Below, in pieces: positions 1 to 12,337 of a stretch of DNA of 64,000 nucleotides (positions within the stretch are counted from its first letter, which is position 1; every line of letters begins with the position of its first letter). The stretch lies in NCBI GenBank assembly GCA_050084985.1, contig JBITNC010000002.1, positions 26,412,001-26,476,000 of the forward strand, in the 5' to 3' direction. A program made the translations under genes and the position numbers. This DNA is from Nageia nagi (Eukaryota; Pinophyta). The notes below the pieces were generated by a model, which was not told where the DNA came from, searched no databases, and worked only from the letters and a program-made list of their open reading frames with translations.

Positions 1-326
1 TGAAGCAACTTTTGGAGAATGGTAAACCTTCTTGAAAAGTTTAAACCAAGGTAGATTTGTTTAAGCTTATCCCAAGCTTCCTTTGCCGAGGTTGAAGAGG
101 AAACCATCAGGAGCACATCATCTGAAACTGCATGGTAAATCATGAAGGTTGCCAACTCATTCTTCGTGTTGTAAGCCTCTAATGCCTTCTCATTTGTAGG
201 AGGTACAAGGTTTTCATTCACTGTTTGCCAAAGCTTCTTTGTCTACAACTCAGCTCTCATTCGAGGTTCCCAAATCCCAAAGTTGGAACCATCAAGAATG
301 TGTTTGGGTAAAAAAGATTCTCCCAT
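1..326 (-). pseudogene. Ty1/copia gag N-terminal fragment, runs off the window
   Basis: Reading leftward from an ATG at 326, the translation starts MGESFLPKHILDGSNFGIW. It continues with a UBN2-type gag pattern: an aromatic/Trp-rich start, KLWQTVNENLVPP, then TKNELATFMIYHAVSDD and AKEAWDKLKQIY. This is the capsid-like gag of plant Ty1/copia elements, which packages the element's RNA in cytoplasmic particles. An in-frame TAG at 243-245 (codon 28) breaks it, so this copy is not functional. The zinc knuckle, protease and polymerase would lie left of base 1. A primer-binding site and LTR of the same orientation sit at 3227-3740, so gag is about 2.9 kb from its own LTR, an unusually long leader. 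Confidence 0.85.
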
Positions 327-3226
327 TTGCTACACAAAAATGTGAAAAATAATAAGCATGTGATTTAATAAACAACATTAAATGTTAAGTTTTAACCAAG
401 TAAATAATACATGTTACATTTACCACTAAAGACATGTTTGATTTGATTCACAAGTGCAAATGTTTTACAACTCAAATAATAACCCATGTACCCAAATACA
501 TCTCATCTCAAGAACCGTAGATGTAGAGTGATATTGTTGAGGCTTGTTTTCTTGTCTAAAAATTAAACCTTCACCTGGATGCCCACACAAAAGGAGCCCA
601 AGTACTACCAATCTTCAACCAGTTCACCTTGATAAGTTTTATACTCTCACAAGGAAAAGTACCTACTATTTTCCAAGGTTATGACGTTTATTGGATCAGC
701 CAAATTATTAATCTTGATTAAGTTTCAAGTTGTCCTAGGTTATCAAGATAATCCCTAAATGGACCTATGGATGTGGTATCACTACACACATACCTGTCCA
801 CCTATTGGAGTTAAATCTAGACCAACAAAGAACTTAAGGGCAATTGAAAAGTACAGACTTTTCATCACTTTATCGTCGGACTTAAAGGCTCCAGTCCGCC
901 TATCCTTATCTCATGGCTCCCCAAACAAGTCATGTTACGGAATGTACATGCGAATGTGTTCATTTTAGGGGGTTGCTCATATCAATGCGATTTTTGCATA
1001 AGTAAATAAAGCAAAATGCAAAACATGAAGTAAAAGAGCATAAAATTAAACATCATGCATTCATAACTTGGAACCTAAGAGTCCAATGGGTTTTGTTTAC
1101 TAACCCCTAAAGGACGTTTTTACATAGTCAAAACTTTGCAAAAGCCCATCTTTGCAAAAATATTAGAGGCATCAAGGATTCATGCATCATTTCATAAATT
1201 AAAAAAATTAAGTAATAAATATGAATCATTCATAACTTAAAATAGATATGCACCATTCCCATAATTTTCACAAGTTTATTTATTAACTTTGCATAAGGAA
1301 TAAATACTTGGTTAGGCATCATTATTTCCATAATTAACTTTGCATAAGAAATAATCATGCATCATTTTCATAATTTGCATCAAAGTTTCTAAGTAGTGAA
1401 CATACATCCTAAGCATAAGGAACAAAGTAAATTTTTATTTTAAGTAAAAAAATTATCCCTTCAATAAATGCTTAGGAAAAAAAGTTAAAAAAATGAGGCT
1501 AAGTTCTCATTTTCACCATACTAAAAATAGCATGCTAAACTGAATTTCTTTTTCTTTTAGCAAAAAATATATATGCCCCCCCCCCCTTTATTACTTTTAA
1601 AAATAACACTATGTTTAGTTAAAAATGTATATTTTAGAAGTATTAAAGTGTAAACTTGCTAAAAACATTCTTGGATTCTTGCCACATTTTTCTAAAAGTG
1701 GAAAGGCATTTAAGAGGAATGATTACAATATCATGCACAATAAATTTTCTCCTAATTTTAAGAGCAATAAATATTTTCCTCCTTTACTTTGCTTAAAAAA
1801 TACAAGCACTAAACTTTTAAAGGCTCATCATCATAAACGTCAAAGTAAAGCATTTATTTTGGAGTAAACTCTTGCCAGAAATTAATGCTTTTAGGTACAT
1901 TAACAAGTTAAAATGATGGTCCTCCTGTGTTTTTTTTAGAAAGCCTACAAGTAATCCCAAAAAACTGTCAAAGAAGAAAAAAAAGATAGTCATTAAATGA
2001 TCGATTTAATAGGAGCGTAGGGTTAATTTTTTTGAAAAAAGAGACTACGCCAGAAAAGGACTGTGAAGGAAATGCAAGGCTACAAGTAGGTGCATGTTGG
2101 ATTGGCAAAGGAGGTAGGGAATGACACGGCGGAGAGGCGATAAGGGCGACACAAGCTACAAAGGAGGCATCGCTTGATAAGTTTGGCACAACATGTTTCA
2201 AGAGGCCCGTTCTTCATCCATAGCGGGCAAGAACTACCCTACAACCACCCTTTGGTGGGAAAGAACTCTCAAACGGGGAAGAAGAACAAGCCATGGTGGC
2301 CACGACGTGGGGTCAGGGCGGAGCGTAGGTCAACCATCGTGCATGTACCATTGGGCTGGCAAAGGTCGTGGTGGAGAGCAATGGGCGACAGAGGCCACCA
2401 AGGAAAGAAAAGGGTAGGGTTTGGTCGGGCTGTAAGGACTCTCACACGACGAAGACAGGGTTTGGTCGAGCTGAGAGGACTCTCGCATGACCGGGAACAA
2501 AATTGTTTTTCCAAAAAAAAAAAAAAATTGTTTTTCCATTGCCATAAGAAGGTTGACCGGGAACAAAATTGTTTTTCCATTGCCATAAGAAGGTTGACCG
2601 GGAACAAAATTGTTTTTCCAAAAAAAAAAAAAACCTAAACACAGGAAAAAAAGATTGTTTCTCCTCCCTTGATTATTTTATAAAGAAGTATAGCTCTCTT
2701 CTTTTTTATAAACTTTGTAAAGAAAAAAAACTTTATTTTTCTATAACATTCTATTTACAAAGTTATTGTAAAAAGTACAGTATTGACTATGTATGAAATA
2801 GCAAATATGTTAAAAAGTAGTTCCTTTCTTTCTTTTTTTTTTTTAAAAATTTGCTTGATATAAAAAAGGTTGATAAAATAATGTATAACAATTATACAAT
2901 ATTATATTGAGTTCATTTCTTCAAACAAATATGACTTAAAAATGTATACAAATTACATATTTTGCCTTATGTATTATTGCTCAATCATTAACATAAAAAT
3001 TGTTAGTAAAAAGAGCAATTATATGTGATGTTATTGAAGCAAAGTTTGCTAGGAATTGAACTAACATAATCATAAAAGAATGTTAGTATCAAAATGAACG
3101 CACAAAAAAAAAGGATAGGAGGTTATACCTCAAAATTGTTTTACCTTAATCAAAAAGAGTAATCCTCAAAAAAAAAAGTTGAAGATGAGTTTCCAAACCA
3201 AGGAAGTGAAGAGGAGCCTTCAAGTT
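327..3226. other. Long leader between copia LTR/PBS and gag; no gene seen
   Basis: This 2.9-kb stretch is AT-rich with many homopolymer runs, including a C-run near 1575-1586. An insert-like block at about 2040-2520 has a higher G+C content than its surroundings. Short ORFs in that block (for example 2174-2638 plus) overlap the tandem repeat at 2489-2635 and have low-complexity translations, so I do not call them genes. The block could be a separate insertion in the element's leader. Confidence 0.5.
2489..2635. repeat. 41-bp tandem repeat, about 3 copies
   Basis: The motif GACCGGGAACAAAATTG followed by a T-run and CCATTGCCATAAGAAGGTT starts at 2489, 2555 and 2596. The last two are 41 bp apart. 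The first interval is 66 bp because it contains an extra poly-A-containing segment. The repeat probably arose by replication slippage between A-runs. Confidence 0.85.
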
Positions 3227-3238
3227 GCTCTGATACCA
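3227..3238 (-). other. Primer-binding site (tRNA-iMet type)
   Basis: On the minus strand this reads TGGTATCAGAGC, the classic plant copia/gypsy primer-binding site complementary to the 3' end of initiator methionine tRNA. It lies 2 nt inside the end of the LTR at 3241-3740, which fixes the minus orientation of the element. Confidence 0.9.
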
Positions 3239-3240
3239 AA

Positions 3241-3740
3241 TGAGAGAATTGAACTATAACATGAACAATCCTAAACTACCAAGATCACATGAAAGCTCTC
3301 AATTCACATCTAACTATCACACAAAAAGCAATTTCACAAAGATAACACAAGATGTAAGTGGTTCCTCCAACTAGGAGTACATCCTCTAACTAGATCTCTC
3401 TTCTTAACAAATATGAACTCTTACAATCTTCTTAATCTCAACTCCAAAACACTATCCTCTAACACAACTTGACTCCACAATTGGTGTGTTATCACAAAGA
3501 GGGAGCCTTCTATTTATAGGCCAAAATCCCTATTTGGATCACCCTTTTATCCAATATACAAAAGCATGACATGCATATCCTTTTACCCAAGAGGCATGCT
3601 CATGACATGGAGTGTAGGACAAGTTACATTATCATATTCACTTAAATACTTAAGGTATCAAATGATATCCTTAAATATTAATGAATTTACATAGAAGATT
3701 ATTATATAAACTTTACAATAATGCATTATACATTCCAACA
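3241..3740 (-). mobile_element. 5' LTR of minus-strand Ty1/copia element, 500 bp
   Basis: On the minus strand the LTR runs from TGTTGGAATG at 3740 to CTCTCA at 3241, followed by 2 nt and the primer-binding site. It has the TG...CA ends of LTRs and a TATA box at 3520-3511. A clearly related LTR lies at 44906-45395 in the opposite orientation. Both share TGTTRGAAT starts, a GATACCTTAAG block, GGATGTACTCC followed by GGAGGAACCAC, and a TTGTGTTATCTT block near the 3' end. The partner 3' LTR of this element must lie left of the window. Confidence 0.85.
3511..3520 (-). promoter_or_regulatory. LTR TATA box
   Basis: CCTATAAATA on the minus strand within the copia LTR, roughly 220 bp from the LTR start, is the expected place for the U3 promoter. 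Functionality is inferred from motif and position only. Confidence 0.6.
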
Positions 3741-4860
3741 ACATAATCATGTAAGGTCCATGTTAAGAAAGATCTTGTTCAGGATGTTAAATAATTTCCA
3801 TTTGGCCCTTGAAGCCTTCATATATTGTTTGGCATTCATGAAATGTATGACCAATGTAGAATCACGCATGACCCATGCTTTCTCCAAATTGATGCTTATT
3901 AACTTTAAGTCTTTTGAATGAAGGTGTTGTTGGCTTTAAGCAAATTAGTTGGTTTAGTTACCCCATGAGCCTTAAGGTTAAGGGGCTTTGGCATTGCAAA
4001 CTCTGTTGTGCCTACACAACACACCCCCAAAATTTTTGCATTTCGAGGACCCTCAGGAAAACAAAGAGGGAATTGCATGAAAGAAATTTGTCAAAGAGAA
4101 TGCATATCTTTCGGTCTAGTTTCGAGAACATGTTTAAATTGCATTTTCATGATAGTTGAAGTCAAAATCATGCATTTTCCAACCTGTTGCATGTTTTTCA
4201 ATGAGTGCTTTTGCACCCCTCTCAAACCATGCGACTAACCATCCTTCTCCATTTTTTATCCCTTGCATTTTCATGTTTGAAGGCATCCTGAAGACCTCCA
4301 TGTTGTAGGAACCCATCTACATTTCATGTGTCATTTTTATCAAAAAAGCAAAGGAAATAACTCATTTTCAGCCCGTCGCTTCCCACACTTAGCATTTTTT
4401 TGTTGCATCATTAAGTTGTTGCATGTTTTCATAAGAGTCCTTCTGCACCCCATGGAAAAGGTGTGACCAAGGTGACAACTTCTATTCTTGGCATTTTCAA
4501 AGTTGTCGCATGATTTTGGGTGAGTCCTTTTGCACTCACCAAAAATGGTGTGACCAGAGGAGACTTCATACTTAGCATTTTTTTGGAGCTTTAAGGTTGT
4601 CGCATGCCTTTTGAAGAGTCCTTTTGCACTCGTCCAAACAGGTGCAACCAAGGTGGAGAATACTTAAGTCGTTTTATTGGGCATCAAAGCTTGTGACAAG
4701 GTTTTTGATGAGTCCTTTTGCACCCATCCGGAACCATGCGACCAGATTAGTGGAAGGAAAATTGGCTAAGTGTCAGACTTCGTTTATTGACAAGTGGGAA
4801 CTCATGCACCAGACCTCCTTCCACACCTATTCCATGGCGATACCTGTCCCATCCGAAGGG

Positions 4861-4870
4861 CTATAAAAAG
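4861..4870 (+). promoter_or_regulatory. Candidate TATA box in repeat array
   Basis: CTATAAAAAG, followed by GAAGTCACCC, matches the plant TATA consensus. It sits about 800 bp upstream of the retroelement ORF. A second TATA box at 5253 suggests a duplicated promoter region. Confidence 0.5.
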
Positions 4871-5252
4871 GAAGTCACCCCCCTTTGTTTCAGTTTGCAA
4901 ACCTGTCTAGGGTTAAGCGTGGGAGTAGAGAAGAAAAAGCACTCCTTCCAGGACGTGCAACCAAGGACCACTTGCATTTTTTCGATGTATCTTGAGATCT
5001 CAAGCCTTGGAAAGCATGCCAGGACTCAAGCGCAAGGATTGAGGCACATGTTTTAGCACCCATCCAAAAGGGTGGGACCAAGGGTTAAACTTCAAAATTA
5101 GTTTGGAATTTAGCTAAGTGCTTAAGGACCTAGTCGCATTATTTTCATCACGTCCTTTTGCATCCTTCAAGAAACATGCGCCCTTGTTTTTGGTCCGTTA
5201 TTTGACCCTTAGACGAACCAATTGGAAGGTCACACCTGACAACTACATAAAT

Positions 5253-5262
5253 CTATAAATAC
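5253..5262 (+). promoter_or_regulatory. Second candidate TATA box
   Basis: CTATAAATAC followed by a C-rich stretch is a good plant TATA match. It lies about 400 bp upstream of the ATG at 5656, a plausible distance for an element leader. Confidence 0.55.
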
Positions 5263-5655
5263 CCCCACCCCTTGATCATTTCAATCACTTCATTTCAAGA
5301 ATTACCCTCTTCCCTAGTCACACCATTTCTCATGCATGCTTAGGCACTCATTCTAAAACGTGCGACCAAGGAGGAGGGAAGGTTTTGGGTACGTTGCACT
5401 CCAAGTTAGCCTTTTTTGCTAAGGCATTTCAGTCCAACCCCTGGACCTAGTTGCATACTTTCAAGCTATGCTCAAGGCACTCATCCAAAACCATGCGACC
5501 AGATCTAAAGTGAAGTATTGTGTTCCGAAAATTGACTAACTAACTCTAGGCCTAGTTGCATGCTTTTCAAGCTATTCTTTTGCACTCATCCAAAACTGTG
5601 AGCCAAGATTGGTCAAACGTCAAGGGTTGAAAGTGGAGATAAGTGATATTCCTAC

Positions 5656-8600
5656 ATGGCTTTGAAAATCAAAGCACCTACATTGAGAGCCAGGAAGGTT
5701 CAAAGCCAGTTGTTTGAAAGGCATGTGACTAAAAGCCAGATGACTCGGCTTTTGAAGGAAAGCCTGATTGAATTTCAGCAAAAAGACAAACCAGAGCTCC
5801 CTAAAGCCAAATTCAAGGGGAGACATATCTTCATTGGTGACATAGATTGGGGAAACTTGGACCCTATCCTAACCTTAGCCTCCAATCCTCCATCAGCAAA
5901 GAGTACTTATCAGAAGAACTCATCCACACATGCGGTTTGTTCAATGCCACTATGATGCCATTTGTAGTACCTTTTCCTGACCTATGCAATGAGGTAGCCA
6001 GGAAGTGTGAATATGACAAAAGGGTCCTGCGGGACACCGAGGGCAATGTGATCATGGACTTTTCCTCTGTTGGAGTTGAAGCAACCTTTGGCTGGAAAAG
6101 ATATGGGGACGATTATAAATTGGTTTATTATGAGGAGTTCCATGATTCCAAAGCCCGACCTAGGGACTACATTCGACCTTGGTTGCTTGAAGAGTATCAA
6201 AACCTTCAAGGGCAGAGGCTGATCAATGCACAGAGAGAAGAATTTATGCCAGTTGTGGCGAAGTTGATCACTCTCCTGTCTAGGGTGATTGGTCAGGAAA
6301 ATGATGTCAAGTATAGAAGAGAGTTCACAGGTTTCATTGCAGCTATCAGTTCAGGGAGACCTATCCGATGGGCTGGGGTAATCAGTGATGCCCTATGCCA
6401 CCAGTTGGCCTATTTTGGCTCCTCGAAGAGATTCTATATGAACTCTTATCTTGTGTACCTATTGTTGCATGGCAAAGCCAGATCCAAAGAGTTGGCTGAT
6501 GAAAGATACTTGGCGCAAAAGAGCACCCCTGTTTGGAGAGCTTACCAGAAGTGGTGGTACCAGAACAAGTTCCAGTATTTCTATGAGAGGACCGATTACT
6601 TGGAATATGATATCTACAAGGATATCAAAGGCAAGCCCGTTGTTAAGAGGATTTCTGATGCAGTTGTTCAAGCCATCAGCGTACATGCAGATTGCTTTCT
6701 GCAGGACGCTGAATTCACATATATCAAAGTCTATGGCTCAAAAGAGCAACCCCTGCTCCTGCTGAGATATGCCAGTGACAAGTTGATTCTCATGGAGTTT
6801 GCCAACCAAGAAGAAGAACGCCACCATAAATTTGCTTATTTCTATATCCAGATATGTGTGCCTGTCGTGGGTTGAGGCAACACATATGAGGGAAGAGATA
6901 GAGTAGTACAACTTCTTCAGGGACGCTACTACTAGGTACAATGATCCTAAGGGAATAATCACACATTTCTATGACACAGCCTTCCATAGGCCCATGGCAT
7001 TTCCACATAAGTCTTTGGGAAATAAAGAGAAGTATAGGAATGTGTGTGATAAAGGGGAAATTGCATGAATAGATGCTCTTTTGAGCAAGAAAAAGGCTCC
7101 CCTCCAGGTAGAAAAGCCCCCTCAAAGGCCTCGAAATACCAAGCCCAGATCTAAAGAGGGCCCTCTAAGGATCAAGTCTCCTTCTTCTGCTCACAAAACG
7201 TCCTCAACAGGAAAGACACTCTTGCTTCCTGCAGGAAAAAGGCAAGAGGCCTCGAGGGAGCCCATCCCCGGTCCCAGCAAATGTAGTGTAATAGAGGCTG
7301 ATCTCAGAGACGTTGGATATCATGCTCTCCCCTCGGATGTGCTGGACGATGTGGTAAATGCAGCTTGTGGTAGTGGTTCATCCACTAAGACAATCTCTTC
7401 CAGATCTTCCCATTCTCTTGGTCCCAGGGAGAAAGTTCCCCCTCTACAACCAAGTTCTAGCTCTAGCTCTGAATGTTCCTCTTCTTCTTCCGATGAAGAA
7501 ACTAATGAAGATCCTGATCGTACGGTGGAAGATTTTGGAGAAGAATCAGAAAGCCATAGCGAGAGAGATAAAAAAGATGTTGACAATGCTACCAATATGC
7601 CTAAGAGAGAGGACGTAGCTGTAGGTGCTTCAGCACCTCATGAAACTGAAATTGAAACCATCCCAGATGATGAGAGTAGACGTTGGTACCTATGATGATG
7701 ATGTCTAGATAATTGGGAAAAAGTGCGCTAGAGAGGTGGCTATATCTAAGTCCTCTCCTGCCAAACATAGGAAGAAGTCTCCTTCTTCTCATAAATCCTC
7801 TACCAAGAGGAGTCATGAGAGATCTCCCCAGCTCCGGAACAAAGGCTTATCTATAGGCGGTAATGGAGGAGATGAAGAAGACGAAGGAGAGACTGAGGGA
7901 CAGAAAAAGAAGAGGAGGTAGGAGGAGCATCAAGGCAAAGAAATCGTCGTAGTTCATACCACTCTAGCAAAGGAGGTTAAGAAAATCGATAAAGGAAGAT
8001 TGCTAGTGCCCTCAATGAGCAATCGAACATTCGGATCTTGACCTAGATGCTTGCCTTAGAGCCCTCACCATGAGTATGGCTCATGATGAAGACATAGACC
8101 AGGACCTACGTTCTAAAGATGATGAGGAAGAACTTTCAGATGGGGAGAAGATTCGGAGGGTGGACACTTTTGTCTCCACCTCTCGAAAAGAGATCTCCAT
8201 TAGACATTGCTACTCGAAGGAGAGTCACCCTCAAAGAGCGAAGGATTGTGTCATCGAGACATTCAAGATGCCTGTGAAACTAGGGTTGACAGCCAAAAAA
8301 CACATTGTTACTCAAAATGCTGCAATCATGGAGCAAGAAGGCTATGAAGCCAAAAAAGAGGTGAAGAGGTTGAAGAAGGAACTCACGGCTAGTAGAAAGA
8401 TTATCATTGAGTTCCAAAAAATTAGCACCACCCCTTTAAACCTACAGAAGCAGACTTCCTTCCATGAAGGATGCGAACTGATGAAGCAAAAACTTAGGAA
8501 CAAAATGATGGAGGCCATCGAGAGATTGTCTTCACAGATTTACAAACTCCTTGCTGAAGGTCTTAAAATTAGGGATCTCAAGACACAGATTTCAGCACAC

Positions 8601-9143
8601 CTTAGCACCTTGGATAGTCATCTTCCAAACGTTTCCCATCTGCAACATATTTACGCCGACAACCCTAAAAAGTTGGTCTATTGCCATGAGTTCACCTATC
8701 ATTATGATTGGTTGAACCACGCACTTGAGAAGTGCAACGTAGTCCTCAAAGTTAGAATCCCCTTGAGAAAGGAGGTTGAGGAACAAATGAATGAGTATCT
8801 TTATCAACTCAAGTTCCAAGGGGAGGATAACAATGTTAGGAAGAAGGAGGCGGTATTGGCAGAGGCCCAAAATCTGATCCAAGAGCATCTTGAAGTTGAT
8901 GATCTCAACTTGTTGAAGGCAAGGCATCCCATCATCCATGAGAGGCGGATGGTCATCTGGAGACACCAGATGCAGGCTACATTAAAGAAAATTGAAGGAG
9001 ATTTTCGGTAGAATGGCAATACTATTGGTATGATCTCCAGGGGCATGCAGAAGATTGTGGCACTCTTGGAGGAGACCATTGAGTCCTACGGTCTAATCAG
9101 CGAGGAGTGGAACTCCGCCCATATCGAATCAGATCTGGCCTAG
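5656..9143 (+). pseudogene. Broken long retroelement-like ORF, family not recognised
   Basis: Frame-shifted pieces read as one protein. Part one (5656-5870) starts MALKIKAPTLRARKVQSQLF. Part two (about 5847-6875) is a globular domain rich in aromatic residues, with WKRYGDDYKLVYYEEF and the block AAISSGRPIRWAGVISDAL, then FYMNSYLVYLLLHGK. Part three (7081-7695, then 7736-7921) is Ser/Pro/Lys/Glu-rich and low complexity. Part four (8070-9143) is Lys/Glu-rich and helical, probably coiled coil, ending ESDLA at a TAG at 9141. Breaks are a frameshift near 5870, a frameshift near 6860, TAG near 6900, TGA near 7065, several stops at 7695-8060 and TAG at 9009. No zinc knuckle, protease or RT is visible. 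The second block faintly recalls plant-transposon ORFs of the mobile-domain kind, but I cannot assign it. A gag-like ORF of a large non-autonomous LTR element is my best inference. Confidence 0.6.
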
Positions 9144-12100
9144 GTCTGATTCAACCGTAGACTTCACCTACGGTATCTTTTCTTTGTTTAATGCATACTT
9201 AATGTTGGTTGTTATGTCAGACTTTATTTCATCCAATTTGACTGTTGTAGGGATGAGGTTTTGCTCCCACCAGGTCAAATCTGTCACTCATTTATGGCTC
9301 TAATTGGTGCAGGGACGAGGTTTTGCTCCCGCCGGTTTAGATGTCAAATTTTTTAGACTATTTATTGCATATCTGATTTACTGTTGCATAGATTAGTTAT
9401 AGATTAGATGCATTTTGACGGTGGCATTTATATTTTCTTAGCTTTAAGTGCCACTTGCATAGTTTTTTTGCGATCTGATTTCGTATCGATATTTGTGTTG
9501 CGTGTGTGCGCACCATATCAGATTTGATACCTTTAGGGCAGCACTTCTAGTGGCCTATTTATACCCCACTGGAGCCATTTAGAAGGGGATTTTGGCACTA
9601 GGGATTTTTTATCGGATTTTGACATGAAGGATTTTGATATGAGGAATTTATGCATAGGATCTTAACACAATTTTGCATGGGACTTCTGCACTTAATGAAA
9701 GAATCATATATTGGAGTTCTTGCATCTTTGAGATTTTGGCTATTGGGTTTACGTATGTAATCATTTTGAGCCTTTGCATATTATAATACTCACATTCCAT
9801 TGCATAGAGGTTTGCTGCATAAGGGGTTCTATGCATGTATCGTTGTTGAAAATCATTATGAATGTGTCTATCTAGAGGAATAAAATCATAAAGTTATACT
9901 GTGAGGAATATAATTTGTGGGATTGTGCATATTTGAATGGTTCTTTCTTTGGGCTGCTTATTGATTATTCATGTGAAAGAGTTTAATCCTTCTTTGCATA
10001 GTTTGCACGCAAGTGGATATATTCTTAGGCTTACAACATGTCTTTATATCATTCAGTTAGGTTATTGCACTCACGCCCACACTACACTTTTACTCCCTCC
10101 ATTGAGTCTTCCACAAAGACCCTACAGCTTCTTGCTCTCATCTTGTAGTGATTTGAGCATATTTGCTATTTGTTGCCTGGCTTGATAGTGAATGCATCAA
10201 CCTTAATGAATCTGAAGATGACCTGCCGAGACACTGAATCCCTGGAGATGTCTTCATAAGTTTTTTCCTTTCCTCGCATTCCCTTGCATTTATCCCTATG
10301 TTTGTCCCTGCATTTGTGATCTTTCTTCGCTTTCATTTACATTTGCAGTCTTTCCTCATTTGTGGAAAGGATATCCGGCATGTATTTCCCTTGTATATGG
10401 TTAACAACATGCATCTCTGACTGTTGAGCCATCAAGACCATATTCCATGTGAGCTCTTGGGGTAACCAGTCCTTTTAGGCGAAAACAAGTAACGTTGTTT
10501 CCTACAAGTCTTGTGCATGTTTTGGGTGAGGAAAGAAAAACATACCAACAAACTCTTTCCTCCTTAACCTTATTAGCTTTGACTACAAGCTCAACTAGAG
10601 GAGGGGGATTCTTCTTCCCAAACACTACATGAACCGAGGATTATTGGTTGGTTAATTTTCGGCTCTATTTATTCAATGCTTCTCAAAGGCATTCTTGTTG
10701 AGTTGTAAGAGTAGAATGCTCTTCCCGAATTCAAAATGCAAGTTAGGAGAGTTCTAGGATGCCAATTTTGTGTGTGAAGTTTGTAATTGATTAATAATAG
10801 TGTATTGGTCTTGAATCTTGCCCTTGGGACAAGTTGCATTAAATAATATATAGGGAGTGCAGGAATGTTCACATAGTAGGTTATGGTGTTATACGTAAGG
10901 TAAGAACATTCACTCATGGGAATGAGGCCCAAAGCATGGGAATTGAGTTTATTTCCCGTTAACACCTCTTTCATCAGTGGACCATCTAATTTCCTTCCTA
11001 TTATTAAGGCCCCTTAAATCTATGCTTGTAAATCCGATAAGCCCCTTCAATATATAGTATTCTATTAGATTGGTCCTTCCTCTTATAGATACTAATCCAT
11101 TAGATATAATTAGGCATTTAATAAATAATATTCTATTGGATTCAATAGGGCTAGCTAATGAAGGAATATATCTAATAGGGGGAGATGTGCTTCTAAATTC
11201 ATTGTTTTATTATGATTGGTCCATCATAGCATTGGCCCTCACCCACATCCTATAGTTGTGGATGTGAGTTGTGTGGCGCACCTCAATCTCTATTAAGGAA
11301 GAAAGGGAAATTATCAAAGATGCAGTGTGAATTGGTGCATAATAAAAAAAGCTAAATAATGTTCCATTCAATTTGACAAAATGTACATCATTTCCTGGAA
11401 AATAATAGAATTGTGATGCGTATTTCGCAATTTTATTCAATATCCATTATGACATGTTCCTAATATGGGCAAATTCATAGCATGTTATCATGCTAGTTCC
11501 ATTTACTTCAAAACTTGATGCAACTAGTACTCAAAACCAAACTCTTATTTGCATCTAACTAATTTAAAACCTTATCTTCCACCATAACACCAAAAATCAT
11601 GAGATTTGATTGACCATTCATCTCATAATTACTCAATCGATCACAGAAAAAATTAAAAAGTTATAATGCCTTCAATATGTTTTTCAAATAAACTTGATCT
11701 GGGATTACAAGAAATCAATTACTCATCTACTTCATCACATTCCACAAGCAAACCTTCGAAGAATATGTTCAGCACAATCTAAACATTACCTTAACAAAAC
11801 TATTGTATTCTCAAAAGTAACATTGGTGAATCCTTACATTTGCAACTTCTAATTTTCTTTTATTAATTATTGATTTTCTTGGAGAAGCTTTTCCTTTGCA
11901 AAATATTGTTCATTCAGTTGTTGGCAATAGCACTTTTTAAAAGAGTAAAATTCTTGGTCTTGGATACTATATTGATATTGTTGATTCGTTAGAAAGCATT
12001 TTTCCATGCATGAACATTGATTTTACCAAGATCTAACATTTGGTAGTCATAATATCAAACTATTGAGGCTTGAAAGTTTAGTACCCAATACACTTGAGAA

Positions 12101-12337
12101 TTGGATAACCGGAAAAGTTAAGAATTTTATGGAAATCCTATCCTCGTTAGGAAATGGGTTATCTTTCTATAAAATGTAGGAACCTTTTTTCTTGGGATAA
12201 ATAAAATGTTAAAGTTATGATTAATGGATTTGAAGAGAACAACTTGATAATTGTTGATACTTATGAAGGTAAACTTTCTATCAGGTGGCCAATGTGTATT
12301 GGCACCTTGGGCTAGGTGAACATATGTAGACTTCCTT
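9144..12337. other. Non-coding repeat-like stretch; no gene seen
   Basis: This stretch follows the broken ORF. Near 9239 and 9304 a segment containing GAGGTTTTGCTCCC occurs twice about 65 bp apart. A plus-strand TATA-like CTATTTATACCCC lies near 9550. A small inverted repeat (CCCACATCC with GGATGTG) occurs near 11240. Short ORFs at 10401-10625 and 10669-10974 (both minus) have no recognisable domain. The whole stretch would lie in the large downstream intron of the FGAM synthase gene. Confidence 0.4.

Larger units (their letters stand above)
4203..5608 (+). repeat. Degenerate array of about 10 hairpin-forming units
   Basis: A core resembling GAGTCCTTTTGCACTCATCC, then AAAACCATGCGACCA, recurs near 4203, 4434, 4522, 4616, 4710, 5050, 5151, 5341, 5472 and 5572. 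Several units are spaced 88-94 bp apart. Most are preceded by GTTGTCGCATG or GTTGCATG, so each unit can pair GTCGCATG with CATGCGAC. The unit at 4522 also pairs GGTGAGT with ACTCACC around an 8-nt loop. Two plus-strand TATA boxes lie among the copies. I read this as the U3/leader region of an LTR-type element upstream of the broken ORF at 5656. Confidence 0.75.

Noticed and set aside
2174-2638. 154-codon plus-strand ORF (and overlapping minus ORFs)
   Set aside because: Its reading crosses the 41-bp tandem repeat and poly-A runs, giving low-complexity protein with no domain. Openness is explained by the repeat and higher G+C.
4203-5608. Regularly spaced repeats suggestive of a CRISPR array
   Set aside because: Units are degenerate, spacing is irregular (88 to over 300 bp), there are no cas genes and the DNA is plant nuclear. 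It is a retroelement repeat array.
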